From NCBI GenBank assembly GCA_050950205.1, contig JBMNHF010000021.1, positions 1-64,000 on the forward strand: DNA of 64,000 nt. The letters run 5' to 3'. The notes below the pieces were generated by a model. That model did no database searches and was not told where the DNA came from. It saw nothing but the letters and a program-made list of their open reading frames with translations. Shown here one piece after another: positions 1 to 9,882 of the stretch. The first letter of the stretch is position 1. Every line of letters begins with the position of its first letter. The translations under genes and the position numbers were made by a program. Source of the stretch: WRAV01 sp050950205. Lineage in GTDB: Bacteria; Bacillota; Clostridia; Oscillospirales; Ruminococcaceae.

Positions 1-1153
1 CTCCGGTGAGGAAGCAAGCCTGCGCTGCAAGATAGTCAGGGCGAAGCCAACTGTATTTTTGCGGTCATTGTTAAGCTGGTCGGCGCGGTTAAACTCTTCC
101 TGCACATAGTCTGTCACGGCAGTATAAAGCTGCGCCTCTTTCGGAGAGAGGTCATAGTTTACCGTGTACGCCCTGCGTTCAGGGAAGAGCGGAGTACCGT
201 CGAACTTAAGTAAATCCTCTTTTACAAGGCGACGCATCACGTCCGACACATCCACAGCCTGATTTCCACTCCGAGCGACGCTTCAAACCTGTCTTGGTCG
301 ATTAGAGACATGAAGAGTTGGAAGTCCTCCTCTTTGCCATTATGCGGCGTGGCGGTCAGAAGCAGAAAATGCCTCGTGATGGAGGATAGTAACCGCCCAA
401 GTTGAAAGCGCTTTGTGTATTTGATTTCGCCGCCCCATACGGTTGCGGACATTTTGTGCGCCTCGTCGCAGACTATCAAGTCCCAGTCAGTGACACGTAG
501 TTTCTCCTGTATATCTTCGTTGCGGGACAGCTTGTCCAAACGGACGATGCAAAGATTCGCTTCGAGAACACGTTTCCTGTAACCGCAGATTCGATTCGGT
601 CGTTGGTGAGTATCTCGAACCGCAGGTTGAACTTCCGGTAGAGTTCGTCCTGCCACTGCTCCGCCAAGTTGCCTGGCGAAACTATCATACAGCGTTTTAG
701 GTCGCCCCGGACAAGTAGTTCCTTGAGGAACAGCCCCGTCATAATGGTTTTACCAGCGCCGGGATCGTCTGCAAGAATATAACGGAGCGGCAACCTTGGG
801 AGCATTTCCTGATAGACTGCCGAAATCTGGTGCGGTAGCGGTTCAATCGCCGAGGTATGCACGGCAAGGTATGGGTCAAATATATGGGCAAGATTAATAC
901 GATAAGCTTCCGAGACAAGTCTTAGAAGGTTGGCATCCGCATCAAAAGACCACAGCAAACTAACAGATTTGACATCGAGCCGTTCCTCATCTTCCCTGTA
1001 TAAAAGTTGGCTGGCAAGCTGCCCTCGAGCGTCCTTGAAAGTTACTTCCAAGACAGCGCTTCCGTACCACTTGACCGCAACTACAGTCACCGGTACATCC
1101 CCAGCAATACCGACAATGTTTGCTCCTACGGTTATATCTTCAAGTCGAGCCAT
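1..1153 (-). pseudogene. SNF2-type SF2 helicase, N-terminal part, two frameshifts, cut by window edge
   Basis: Front part of a large SNF2/SF2 DNA translocase, a family common in bacterial defence and restriction loci. Visible are PLPHQISAVY near residue 106, Walker A DDPGAGKT (129-136), the DEAH box in CDEAHKM and motif III LTATPHNG. After the ATPase lobe come FPERRAY and TILQRRLASSPE at the window start. The frame shifts near 565 and near 265, each like one missing base, and the joined reading has no stop. ATG 1153 has AAGGG seven bases upstream and lies inside the end of the upstream XRE gene, so the two are probably co-transcribed. The C-terminal helicase lobe lies outside the window. It is either a decayed gene or an intact one with sequence errors. 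Family assignment is strong; a defence role is inference. Confidence 0.8.
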
Positions 1154-1398
1154 ACCATCACCCTTCCATTTTCACTCAACAATTTTACGACATATGTATC
1201 CAGCACGACCTCCATAATGTCACCTATATCGCATTGTAGCGCTATACAGATTTTTCGTAGAATCTCCGTATTTACATTCTCATTTTTTCCGAGTTTTGTT
1301 ACTGATGCAGAACTGATACCTGCCGCTTTCTGTAGGTCTTTTTTCTTCATATCTTTATCAATTAGAAGCTTCCATAGTTTTTTGTAACTAATGGACAT
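1132..1398 (-). CDS. Small XRE/Cro-type HTH regulator
   Basis: An 88-residue protein made almost wholly of one helix-turn-helix domain. The KKKDLQKAAGISSASVTKL stretch is the turn and recognition helix, followed by ILRKICIALQCDIGDIME, typical of the YozG-like Cro/C1 group. Start ATG 1398 is preferred over the in-frame ATG at 1404 because AGGAG lies eight bases before it. The 3' end overlaps the start of the SNF2 helicase gene by 22 nt, which suggests translational coupling and a role in controlling that gene. A likely promoter lies at 1430-1457. The DNA target is unknown. Confidence 0.8.
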   Translation of the reverse strand: MSISYKKLWKLLIDKDMKKKDLQKAAGISSASVTKLGKNENVNTEILRKICIALQCDIGDIMEVVLDTYVVKLLSENGRVMVWLDLKI

Positions 1399-1429
1399 TA
1401 ACATCACTCCTACAAAAAAATAACATCTT

Positions 1430-1457
1430 ATTACAATATACCATAAGATTTCGACAA
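1430..1457 (-). promoter_or_regulatory. Probable sigma-A promoter of the XRE-helicase pair
   Basis: On the minus strand, TTGTCG (1457-1452) and TGTAAT (1435-1430) are 16 bp apart and about 30 bp upstream of the XRE start codon. Confidence 0.45.
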
Positions 1458-1574
1458 AAAACAATGTTATTCTTTACAAACACATGATTTTTTGATATGA
1501 AATGTTAATTTAATGATAAGAAGCTAATAGAGAAATAATGTCAATGATGGTAGTTGTCAACAATTAATCACACC

Positions 1575-1603
1575 TTGACTTCCGCATATTCCCATAGTGT
1601 AAT
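1575..1603 (+). promoter_or_regulatory. Probable sigma-A promoter of the plus-strand XRE gene
   Basis: TTGACT (1575-1580) and TGTAAT (1598-1603) are separated by 17 bp. TTGTCAAC just upstream (about 1554) recurs before the zinc-ribbon gene (about 2140) and may be a regulator site; that is inference. Confidence 0.5.
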
Positions 1604-1644
1604 ATAAGCACATATGCGTACATAAGAAAGCGTGGTTATTACAT

Positions 1645-2025
1645 ATGACAACGAGCGACAGGATTTGCACTTTTGGGGAATACATCAAAGCGCGCAGAGA
1701 GGCGCTCGGCAAGTCCATACGCGGTCTTGCCACAGAGCTGGAAATAACTCCGGCATATTTGAGCGACATCGAAAAGGGATACCGGTATGCTCCGGAGAAA
1801 CATCTTGACAAAATAATAGTGGTGCTCAATATAACCGGAGAGGACATTAACCTCTTTTATGATTTGGCGGGACAAAACCGCAATAATAACTATCCAGACT
1901 TAGTTGATTACATAGGAAGCTCGGAAAAAGCCCGGAAGGCATTAAGAAAGGCGCGTGATATCGGAATTTCAGACTCTCAATGGCAGGAATTCATAGACAA
2001 GATCAGCAAATCACACAAAGGATAA
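1645..2025 (+). CDS. XRE-family transcriptional regulator
   Basis: A 126-residue protein with an N-terminal Cro/C1 helix-turn-helix. IKARREALGKSIRGLATELE leads into ITPAYLSDIEKGYR, the usual recognition-helix pattern with a conserved IEKG. The C-terminal part (about residues 75-126) is charged, has no recognised domain and may be for dimerisation. Regulators of this build are frequent in integrative elements and phages. The gene is divergent from the XRE-helicase pair and has its own promoter-like sequence at 1575-1603. Only a weak ribosome site (AAGAAAG) is seen. It is one of the few genes in this stretch that reads through without a frameshift. Confidence 0.8.
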   Translation: MTTSDRICTFGEYIKARREALGKSIRGLATELEITPAYLSDIEKGYRYAPEKHLDKIIVVLNITGEDINLFYDLAGQNRNNNYPDLVDYIGSSEKARKALRKARDIGISDSQWQEFIDKISKSHKG

Positions 2026-2192
2026 TGTCAACGATATTAAAATAAGTCTCAAAAGCCCATTGTAAAAGACGACTATCAACATTTTAGTTAATTTCATACC
2101 GCAAGATAGATATTATGCTATTCTTGCCGTTAATTGTCACTAATTGTCAACAAGCCTGCATACATGGGAACGTCCAGCGAGGAGGCGGTGTT

Positions 2193-2395
2193 ATGGGCGA
2201 ACTTCATTATCCGATAGCCATATCCTGCCCTTGGTGTAAAAAGGGCGAAACACTGCAGACAAGCCCGCTGACATCATTGTGTCGATAAGATGCCCAAAAT
2301 GCATGAACTTCTATCTTATCGATTTCAGCAAACAACGGGCATTTAAGGCGGGAGCCAAACCCTACAGAGCCGTACATCGTAAAATAAAACAATAG
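2193..2395 (+). pseudogene. Small zinc-ribbon protein, one frameshift
   Basis: ATG 2193 follows a good GGAGG site. The first frame gives CPWC and then stops at 2286. One missing base near 2276 restores a frame with IRCPKCMNFYLIDFS and runs to TAG 2393-2395. The repaired product has 67 residues with two CxxC knuckles, a short zinc ribbon of the type seen in mobile elements and phages, where such proteins often bind nucleic acid. Its function is not known. The basic C-terminal tail (KPYRAVHRKIKQ) fits nucleic-acid contact. Confidence 0.55.
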
Positions 2396-2560
2396 GACAA
2401 GCATTACCGACCGAGTCAACTTGGAGCATATATCGCCTACGACAAGTTGAAGAGCAATGAATTATCGGTTATCAACGAAAATACAGGTTTCCTGCGTCTC
2501 ACTGATTTCAATCTCGACGAAGCAATAGCTTCGGAGCTAGACTGTAAAGTGAGAAATTAA
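2396..2560 (+). pseudogene. Unrecognised ORF remnant
   Basis: Directly after the zinc-ribbon stop, one frame stays open for 54 codons to TAA 2558-2560 and reads like real protein (AYIAYDKLKSNELSVINE, then LTDFNLDEAIASELDC). It has no start codon with a ribosome site, so it is probably the 3' end of a small gene whose start is lost or frameshifted. No family is recognised. From 2561 to 2746 no gene is seen; the open frame there, upstream of ATG 2747, has no ribosome site. Confidence 0.3.
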
Positions 2561-2746
2561 CAATTTTGGTTGTTATGTGTATTTGATTATGATATTCTAA
2601 TATGGTGCTTATTATTGGATATTCCTTTGTGTTATGCTTCTTTCAGGGCTCAAATGAGCATTAACGATGAAAGGTCACGAGCCTATGATGACCCCAATAA
2701 TTATCATTTATTAGTAGAGTTTGTTAAACCGGTTAAGGAGGAAATT

Positions 2747-3817
2747 ATGAAGTCTGTAATCTATAACAAGCTCGTACGCGATCGAATCCCCGAGATTATA
2801 AAGGCTAGCGGTAAGACATGTATATCGGAGAGTCTGTCCGATGAAGATTATTTGAAAATGCTGGGCGCTAAGCTCGACGAGGAATTAGCCGAATACCACA
2901 AGGAACAGAACATTGAGGAACTTGCTGATCTGCTGGAGGTCATTCGTGCATGCGCAGCAGCTCACGGGTATTCTGCAGAAGAACTGGAATGTGTACGCCG
3001 GAAGAAAGCCGAAGATCGCGGAGGGTTTAACAAAAGAATATTGCTAAAAGAAGTTAAAGAGCATTCTGATTATGCTTTCATTTATAAAATGAAGACTTAC
3101 TTGGACAGCGTTGAAAAACGCTACATTCCGAATCAGTTAGGTGACGCTGTTGAGCAGCGAAAAAACGGCCGATCCTTTTCAGCTTCTGACCACATCAGAG
3201 CTCTGGTATATTCACAGCTCAGCGCAAGAACGGTTTGGAATCGGATTGAAGTCAACTTGCCGAAAATTGATTCGCTTTTTTCGGCTTCGATCCGTTCAAA
3301 CTCGGGTCTTGTGATTGGGAGATACTGTATAAAGGGTTGCTGGATTTGAAATGCGGGAGTCAGTGCACGAAGCGGCAGATGCAGAATCTACATAAAAACA
3401 TTAATGTTTTATTAACATTGAGCGAGAATATGGGAGCTTAGATAACTTTGTTTTATCTGATAAACCAGAGAAAATCGTAACCCTTTTATCAAGTAAGGGG
3501 AAATATAAGCTGCAATTTGTCGGGCCTGCATTGGCTTGGGAATACTTGAGAAATGTCGGAATTGATGGTGCCAAGCCCGATGTTCATGTATGCAGATTTT
3601 TATCAGCGAATAGAATGGGGCTTGCAACCGGAAACCCTGCAGAACCGGATGAAGCAATTCAAATAATTAGAGATATATCAAATAATACGGGCATGTCCAT
3701 GGCAACGATAGATAATATCATTTGGAGCTACTGCGCTGATAAATACGGAGAGGTATGTACAGCGACTCCACATTGCAGCAGATGTGTAATAAAAGAATAT
3801 TGCCATTTTCAGAATGA
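2747..3817 (+). pseudogene. MazG-like pyrophosphohydrolase joined to HhH-GPD DNA glycosylase, frameshifted
   Basis: ATG 2747 follows a strong AAGGAGG. Residues 1-105 match MazG-like/PRA-PH NTP pyrophosphatases: NKLVRDRIPEIIKASGK, then the metal-binding pattern EELAEYH and IEELADLLEV. The frame continues without a stop into a second protein that is an HhH-GPD glycosylase. FVGPALAWEYLRNVGIDG is the helix-hairpin-helix, KPDVHV carries the expected catalytic aspartate, and C-x5-C-x2-C-x5-C near the end resembles the EndoIII iron-sulfur loop. Missing bases are evident near 3280 (in a T run) and 3412. The stop at 3815-3817 needs a third missing base near 3806, which is inferred. Repaired length is about 357 residues. 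A true fusion versus two genes with a hidden frameshift cannot be decided. It would sanitise nucleotides and excise bases; a defence role is inference. Confidence 0.6.
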
Positions 3818-3827
3818 GGTGACCTCC

Positions 3828-6106
3828 GTGCCGACCTATCGAGCCGCCTCCGGCAGTGTTGCCGAAGATTTGTTTATTGAACTGTTTTCGGATACTTTTG
3901 GCGCGGAAAAAGCTGGGTATCTCTACTCGCAATACCCGTTTTACGATATATACCAGAACGGCCGCTTTGCAGACTTCGTTCTGGAGAATGGCGCGCGTCG
4001 TGTGGCCATCGAAATCGACGACGAGGCGTCCCACAATAAAAATGTCATCGCACAGAACAAGTTCTACGATCACTTGCTCAAGCAAAACAGCATGGTGCAT
4101 CTTGGCTGGGATGTATATCGATTTGCCGTCCGCCAGATGCAGCTACAGCCGGATACCATCAAGGACGAACTGCGTGTTTTCCTCGGCACCTATCCTCAGT
4201 TCAAGGAGATCGAAGACTACCTCCCCGCCCAGCGGGCGAAGTCCGTAGACGCAGTCAACTTGGAGCTCAAGGAGCACCAGAAGGCCGCACTGAAAGCGCT
4301 GCGCGACATGCGCGCAAATAATGAAACCATTGGCCTCCTGTACCACGCCACCGGCACCGGTAAAACTGTGACGGCGGTGATGGATGCCAAGGCCTGTGGA
4401 GGTCGGACGCTTTTTCTTGCCCATACGCATGAGCTTGTGGAGCAGTCGGCGAAAACCTTTGAAAGTCTTTGGCCGGAAGCATCCGTCGGCCGCTATGTGG
4501 ACTCCATCAAGGAGCCAGACGCCCATGTGGTATGTGGCAGCATCCAAAGCGTCGCGCTCAATCTGGACAAGTTCAAAGATAGCGATTTCTCTTATCTCAT
4601 CATTGACGAGGCACACCACGCTTCCGCCGATACATATCAGAAGGTACTATCTTATTTCAGTCCGGGGTTTACGCTGGGGCTTACCGCTACGCCTGAACGC
4701 ATGGATGACAACACTGTAATTCTCGATATTTTTAAGAAAACAGCTCACAAGTTGGACATCCAGACCGCCGTTGAAATCGGCGAGCTTGTTCCTGTGCGCT
4801 GCATTCGAATACATACAAATATTGATTTGACAAAAGTACGCTTTAATAGCGTTCGATATAATATCCGCGATCTGGAGAGCAAGATTTATGTGCCGGAGCG
4901 AAACAAGCTGATTGTGGACACATGGCTGCAATATGTTAAGTGCCGGAGCACCGTGGTGTTCTGTGCCAGCGTGAAGCATGCCGAGGAAATTGCCGCACTA
5001 TTTACCGATGCGGGCGTTACCGCATGTTCTGTGTCCGGCGGCATGAAGGCTTCCGAGCGACGAGAGCATCTAACTAGATTCACTTCTGGTGAGATCAGCG
5101 TACTGTGCGCCTGTGACCTGCTCAACGAGGGATGGGACTGCCCACAGACTAAGGTATTGTTTATGGCAAGGCCTACCATGTCCAAGGTGCTTTATACCCA
5201 GCAGCTCGGTCGAGGTATGCGCTTAGCTGAAGGTAAGGACTGTCTGATGGTGTTTGACTTTGTGGACACCGCCAGTCAGTACAATATGCCCCAGTCCCTG
5301 CACCGACTGTTCCAACTCAAGGATTACCGTGCGGGCGGATTGGCTCTTGCGCCAAATGGACAACGAAAAGCTGAAGAGGACTTATATGCCAAGGGAGAAA
5401 AACCGGAAGCACTTATAGATTGGCCGGTGTATGCCACCGACTATGAGCTGGTGGATATCTTCAACTGGCAGGAAGAAGCTGCCGGAATGATTTCTCAGAT
5501 GGAGTTTGTTCGCCGAGTGAACGTGCAAGCAGAGACCATCGAGAAGTACATTCGCGAGGGTAAGTTGATACCGGACCTTATCGTTCCCATGAGCGAACAC
5601 CGGACATTCAAATACTTTAGGGAGGAAACACTGCTAAAGTACGCTGAACAATATAACTGGACACTGATTGATGATTCGAACCGCAAGGATATGTTTATGG
5701 AAATGATTCGGCAGATGGACATGAGTTATTCTTATAAGCCGGTACTAATCAAAGCTGTGCTGAAGTTTGCCGATGCTAAGGGGCGCGTGAAGCTTGAAGA
5801 TGTCGTCGCTTATTTTCGCGGTTATTACGAAGACCGCCGTACAAAGGGTATACCGGTCGAAAAGAAAAATAGCATTTTTGCTAAAGGTGGTTATACAGAT
5901 AAAGAAGCCGAGCGCAACATCCTTGCCAATCCCTTCAAACGTTTTGAAGACATGCAGATGATTCACCATACCAAAACACTGGGATTATCCAGGTTGATGA
6001 AGCCGTTTGGAAGCGTTTGAGCGATACAGAAAAGGCTGAGGTCGAGAAGATTTGTGAGGAAAAGTTGGAAGCATATTTCGAGCGGCTAGTGATATGCTCG
6101 TTGTAG
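3828..6106 (+). pseudogene. PD-(D/E)XK nuclease-SF2 helicase fusion, one frameshift near the 3' end
   Basis: Likely starts at GTG 3828 with GAGGTG just upstream. The N-terminal ~130 residues look like a restriction-type nuclease: RFADFV, then RVAIEID and DEASHNKN, compatible with a D...ExD/K core. The SF2 helicase follows: motif I YHATGTGKT, DEAH in IIDEAHHA, motif III LTATPERM, and motif VI QQLGRGMR. A C-terminal region of about 250 residues has no recognised domain. One missing base near 5980 leads to the true end (DEAVWKRLSDTEKAEVEK) at TAG 6104-6106; repaired length is 759. Without that repair the ORF stops at 6020. In frame, the glycosylase upstream reads into this gene, but the ribosome site at 3828 argues for separate proteins. 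The architecture suggests ATP-driven DNA cleavage, as in restriction or phage-defence enzymes. Confidence 0.7.
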
Positions 6107-6189
6107 CAATAATGGGAAGTTTGACAAATCGATAGTAATGTTGGCAGATCGAAGAAGTATTACCAAGCATTATTGGGAGGAGAATACCA

Positions 6190-8569
6190 ATGCTTAAAGA
6201 TATATCGTCAGTCAAATTACAGGGGGCAAATTTCTCATCCTTGACCACGCTACCGATCCTTGATTCTTCAGATAGAAAATATACTAAGGTCTCGCTCCTC
6301 TATGGCCGGAATGGGTCTGGGAAAAGTACAATTGCAAAGACTTTTCGAAAGATGAAAGGTGAAGCTATTTCGACAGTTAACACAACTGTTGCTCTGAATA
6401 CAGAAAATCAACCAATCGCTTTATCAGAGGCAGAACGCGCCAGTATCTTTGTGTTTGACGAGGATTTCGTAACAGCCAACGTTCGCATTGAAGGGAGTGG
6501 CATTGGCTCCATTGTTATGCTTGGAGAGCAGGCAAATTTGACTGCGCAGATTGAACAGGCAGAGAGTGAATTAAACATAGCTGACGGCGTGGTAAAGGCG
6601 ACAGGTGACACTTATAAAGAATACCAGACCAGTACAAATCCCAAGGCTCCTCAGTTTTATATTGACAAGATTCATGGGGTTCTTCAGTGTGACGATGGAT
6701 GGGCGGGCAGAGATAGTAAAGCAAGAGACTTACGCCAGAATTCTCGTGTGAGTGATGATACTTACAAGAGGTTTATTGCACTAACCCCTGAAAAGTCCAG
6801 GGATGAACTAATTATTGCGTTCAATATCAAGATGAAGAATTGGAAGCTGTAAAGAATGGCACGACCACAATTCCTACAACCGTTCCTTCAGTTCCTGATG
6901 CTTATAAGCATTATTCGATTTCGATGGCCAATGAACTGATAAAAATGAAGATTGAAGAGCCAGAATTATCCGACCGTGAGAAATATCTATTCTCTCTGAT
7001 AACAGCCGGAGAGACGATGAATTGCAGACACGCATAGAGCATCTCAACGATGAAAAAACCACATACTGTCCGTATTGCCTACAGGATTTAACGCAAAAGT
7101 ACAAAAGCGATTTGGTAACGAGGATTAAAAAGGTACTGACTAATGAGGTGAAGGACCATCAGTCTAAATTGAAGGTGCTGAGGAATACTGCGCTGATACT
7201 GGAGATTTCGCCTTTTTCAACTTTGCCATCATATCAGAACTGTTCGGATTTGATGACAACAATTAACGATACCATCATCGCAAACAATGCCCTGCTTCAG
7301 AGAAAAACTGAAGACCCGTATTCACCGATAATTGATGAAGACCTCTCTGAAATTGCAGAGGCAATTAAGTCGCTGGGTGAAGAACTGAAGAATCTTGAAG
7401 AAGAAAGAAAAACTCATAATAGCAAAGCAGTAAAAACGCAACCCATTGTGGATGCGTTGGTGTCCATTAATGGTCAGATTGCTTATTATGATGTAATTAG
7501 TTTTTCTGAACAGCATGGTACGCAGGAAACCGAGATGACCACTGCTAAGAAAGCATATGATGACGCTGTTGTTAATAGAGATTCTAAGAAGAAAACTCTG
7601 GATGACCTAAACGGGCGTAGGAAACGTATCGATATAGCAATTGATATCATTAATAACGGACTGAAATACATCTTCTTTGCTGAAGGCAGACTTGCTATCG
7701 AACGCGATGGTGATTACTATAAGCTCCTGTCCAATGGGCAACCTGTGCTTCCAAAGAATGTATCTGTTGGTGAACGAAATATCATAGGACTCTGCTATTT
7801 TTTCACTAGTATAATGACCGGCAAGGAAAAAGATACTGCCTATAATGATGAGTATCTCATCATTATTGATGACCCCGTATCTAGTTATGATTTTGAAAAT
7901 AAAGTCGGGATATTGTCCTTCCTGAAATACAAGCTCAGTCAATTCTTGGACGGAAACGCAAACAGTAGGACGGTTGTAATGACACATGATCTGCTGACAC
8001 TATTTGATCTCGAAAAAATATGTCAGGAACTTTCTCAGGAATGGAAAAGGATATTCCCAAGTCAGGCGGCAAAATATCAACTCTGGGAATTGAAGAACTG
8101 TGCATTAAAACGACTTGAGTATAAGAAACGGCAGGAGTACACGGAACTTATCAGACTGATTTATGAGTATGGATGTGGCAATGCTGGTGAATATGATATT
8201 GTTATCGGTAATATTATGAGGCAGGCACTTGAAGCGTTTGCTACTTTTGAATATAAGAAAGGGATTGTAGAAGTTTCGACTGATGAGACGCTTCTGGCCG
8301 GAATGTGCAATGAACACAGATCATACTTCAAAAACCTGATGTACCGTATCGTCCTCAACAATGGTAGCCACAGAGAAGAACAGGCACTGAGCATGGAGAT
8401 TGATTTCCTGTGTGTGATCTCTGAAGCAGAGAAAAGACGTACAGCAAAAGAGATAATTTGCTTTATCTACCTTTTGAATAAAGCGCATATGCTTGCGCAT
8501 CTCGGTGATGTTAGCCGTACCGTAGACACATGGTGCGAGGAAATAAAGACCAGAGCGGCTGTGATATGA
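6190..8569 (+). pseudogene. RloC/PrrC-like AAA_13 ATPase with zinc hook, two frameshifts
   Basis: Repaired product of about 793 residues, close to RloC length. Order: Walker A GRNGSGKS near residue 40; a long coiled-coil arm with a CPYC zinc hook; GERNIIGLCYF as the ABC-type signature; Walker B YLIIIDDPVSSYD; the switch histidine in VVMTHDL. The C-terminal domain has RIVLNNGSH, resembling the R...N...H residues of HEPN-type anticodon nucleases. Missing bases near 6840 and 7020 split it into three frames. RloC proteins couple a DNA-damage-sensing Rad50-like ATPase to tRNA cleavage and act as a suicide response to phage. ATG 6190 follows GGGAGG. The gene comes 83 bp after the nuclease-helicase, probably in one transcript. 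The nuclease role rests on resemblance only. Confidence 0.7.
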
Positions 8570-8712
8570 TAGAATAGGAGATTTTTTCTTCTATAATTAT
8601 AATTATTGGGCTGGTGATTATGGGGATCGAATGCTTCAAGAAAGAAAACATGTAAACGTTGCATTATTAGCAGGCTGTTTATTATCCAAATATGCTTCCA
8701 ATTATGTTTAGA

Positions 8713-9071
8713 GAATTATCCGAGCAAAGGCACGCAAAAAAAAGCACCGAGAAGGAAGCCCTCGATTGCCTTTGGTTGGATAATTCCATAGCACGAAACC
8801 GCGGCCGGTTTCGCAGTGGTTATGGGGAAAGTATAATCTCTCTTGTATTATATCTGGCAAGCATGACTTCGACAAAAACCTTGCAAATCAAGGCTTTCAG
8901 CGCGTGTGAATGAGAGACAATTTACTTTTGAGTACAACAAATAAACCTCCACTGGTATAGTTCCAGCCGTTTTTCTTTAGAGGCAACGTGGTTTGTGTTG
9001 TAGTATAATTCTATCAAACTGATGAAACGGATGTCAATACCACCGCGTCAGCGGTTTAGTGCTATGTTTAT
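8713..9071 (+). repeat. Structured ~359-nt repeat, copy 1 (candidate noncoding RNA or leader)
   Basis: Long direct repeat of 9883-10237; the last ~150 nt are nearly identical by eye, the first half more diverged. Pairings kept in both copies: GAATTATCC...GGATAATTC with inner CAAAGGC...GCCTTTG; CCTTG-CAAAT-CAAGG; AAACC...GGTTT enclosing CCTC...GAGG and CTGG...CCAG; ACCGC-GTCA-GCGGT. CCGTTT in a loop region can also pair with a later AAACGG. A TATAAT lies at about 8995, without a clear -35. No convincing ORF is present. It ends ~45 nt before the DUF429 start codon. From 8570 to 8712 nothing is recognised. Confidence 0.6.
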
Positions 9072-9116
9072 AATTATGGTTAATTTGCGGTTAAGAAATA
9101 ATTTTGGGGGATAAAG

Positions 9117-9842
9117 ATGCAAAGGAATGTTAAGGTAATTGGCATGATTGTGCAACAGATCCAAAAAAGTTGGATTAGCAATGGGCGCATATAGAGATCA
9201 TGGTGTTGTCTTACTTGAGACAAAATATGGGTCAGATGGGAATTCTATAGCTGAAATAATTAAGGATTGGATACAGGAAGATGATAAGGTTATTTTGGCG
9301 ATTGATGCTCCGCTTGGCTGGCCAGAGGACTTAGGTAATTCTCTTTACCGCCATTCAGCGGGACAAGCATTATCAGTAGAAGCAAATCTGATGTTTCGAC
9401 GTGAGACAGACCGATTTATTAAAGAAGCGTTGGAGAAACAGTCCCTTGACGTTGGGGCTGACCGTATTGCGAGAACCGCTTATGCTGCCTTAAAGATTAT
9501 AGAAGAATTACAGAAAATCATAATATTAAAATAGAGATGGCATGGAATCCAGAAAAACTAAATCGAATTTCTGTCATTGAAGTTTATCCGGCAGCAACTT
9601 TGCAATGCTATATGATCCGAAGTATTGGATACAAAGCAAAAAAGAATAAAGTTGAAAGGGATGATATTTTAGATGGACTGAGAATGGTTATGGACATTCG
9701 GTGTGATTTACTATATATGCGACAAAGTGCAGATGTTTTAGATAGTGCAGTTTGTTTACTAGCTGCGAAAGATTTCTTGAATGGTGATGTTTATTTCCCT
9801 ACGAATTTTGAAAAAGCGAAAAAGAAGGTTGGATTTGGGTAA
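9117..9842 (+). pseudogene. DUF429 protein, predicted RNase H-fold nuclease, three frameshifts
   Basis: ATG 9117 with GGGGG upstream. Joined in frame the protein reads KVIGIDCATDPKKVGLA at the start, AIDAPLGWP in the middle (the DUF429 aspartate motif), an RRETDR segment and IEVYPAATL near the C-terminus, ending with a conserved DSAVCLLAA. These match DUF429, thought from fold comparison to be an RNase H-like nuclease family. Missing bases are near 9149, 9170 and 9515; all fall in short homopolymers. Repaired length is 242, normal for the family. It stands alone between two copies of the ~357-nt repeat, as if carried as a cassette. Substrate and role are not known. Confidence 0.7.
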
Positions 9843-9882
9843 AGAAGTATTCATCTCAGATGAACTTCTAGTTATGAATAGC

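Noticed and set aside
2570..2746. N-terminal extension of the MazG-like protein from 2570
   Set aside because: Not conserved-looking and lacks a ribosome site; ATG 2747 has AAGGAGG and begins the domain exactly.
3531..6020. One 829-residue protein made of glycosylase end plus nuclease-helicase
   Set aside because: A good GTG with a ribosome site at 3828 lies between them, and a stop in the neighbouring frame at 3815 fits the local pattern of missing bases. The true helicase end is at 6106, not 6020.
6190..8569. Programmed -1 frameshifting in the RloC-like gene
   Set aside because: No slippery heptamer with a downstream structure at 6840 or 7020, and unrelated neighbours show the same kind of shift.
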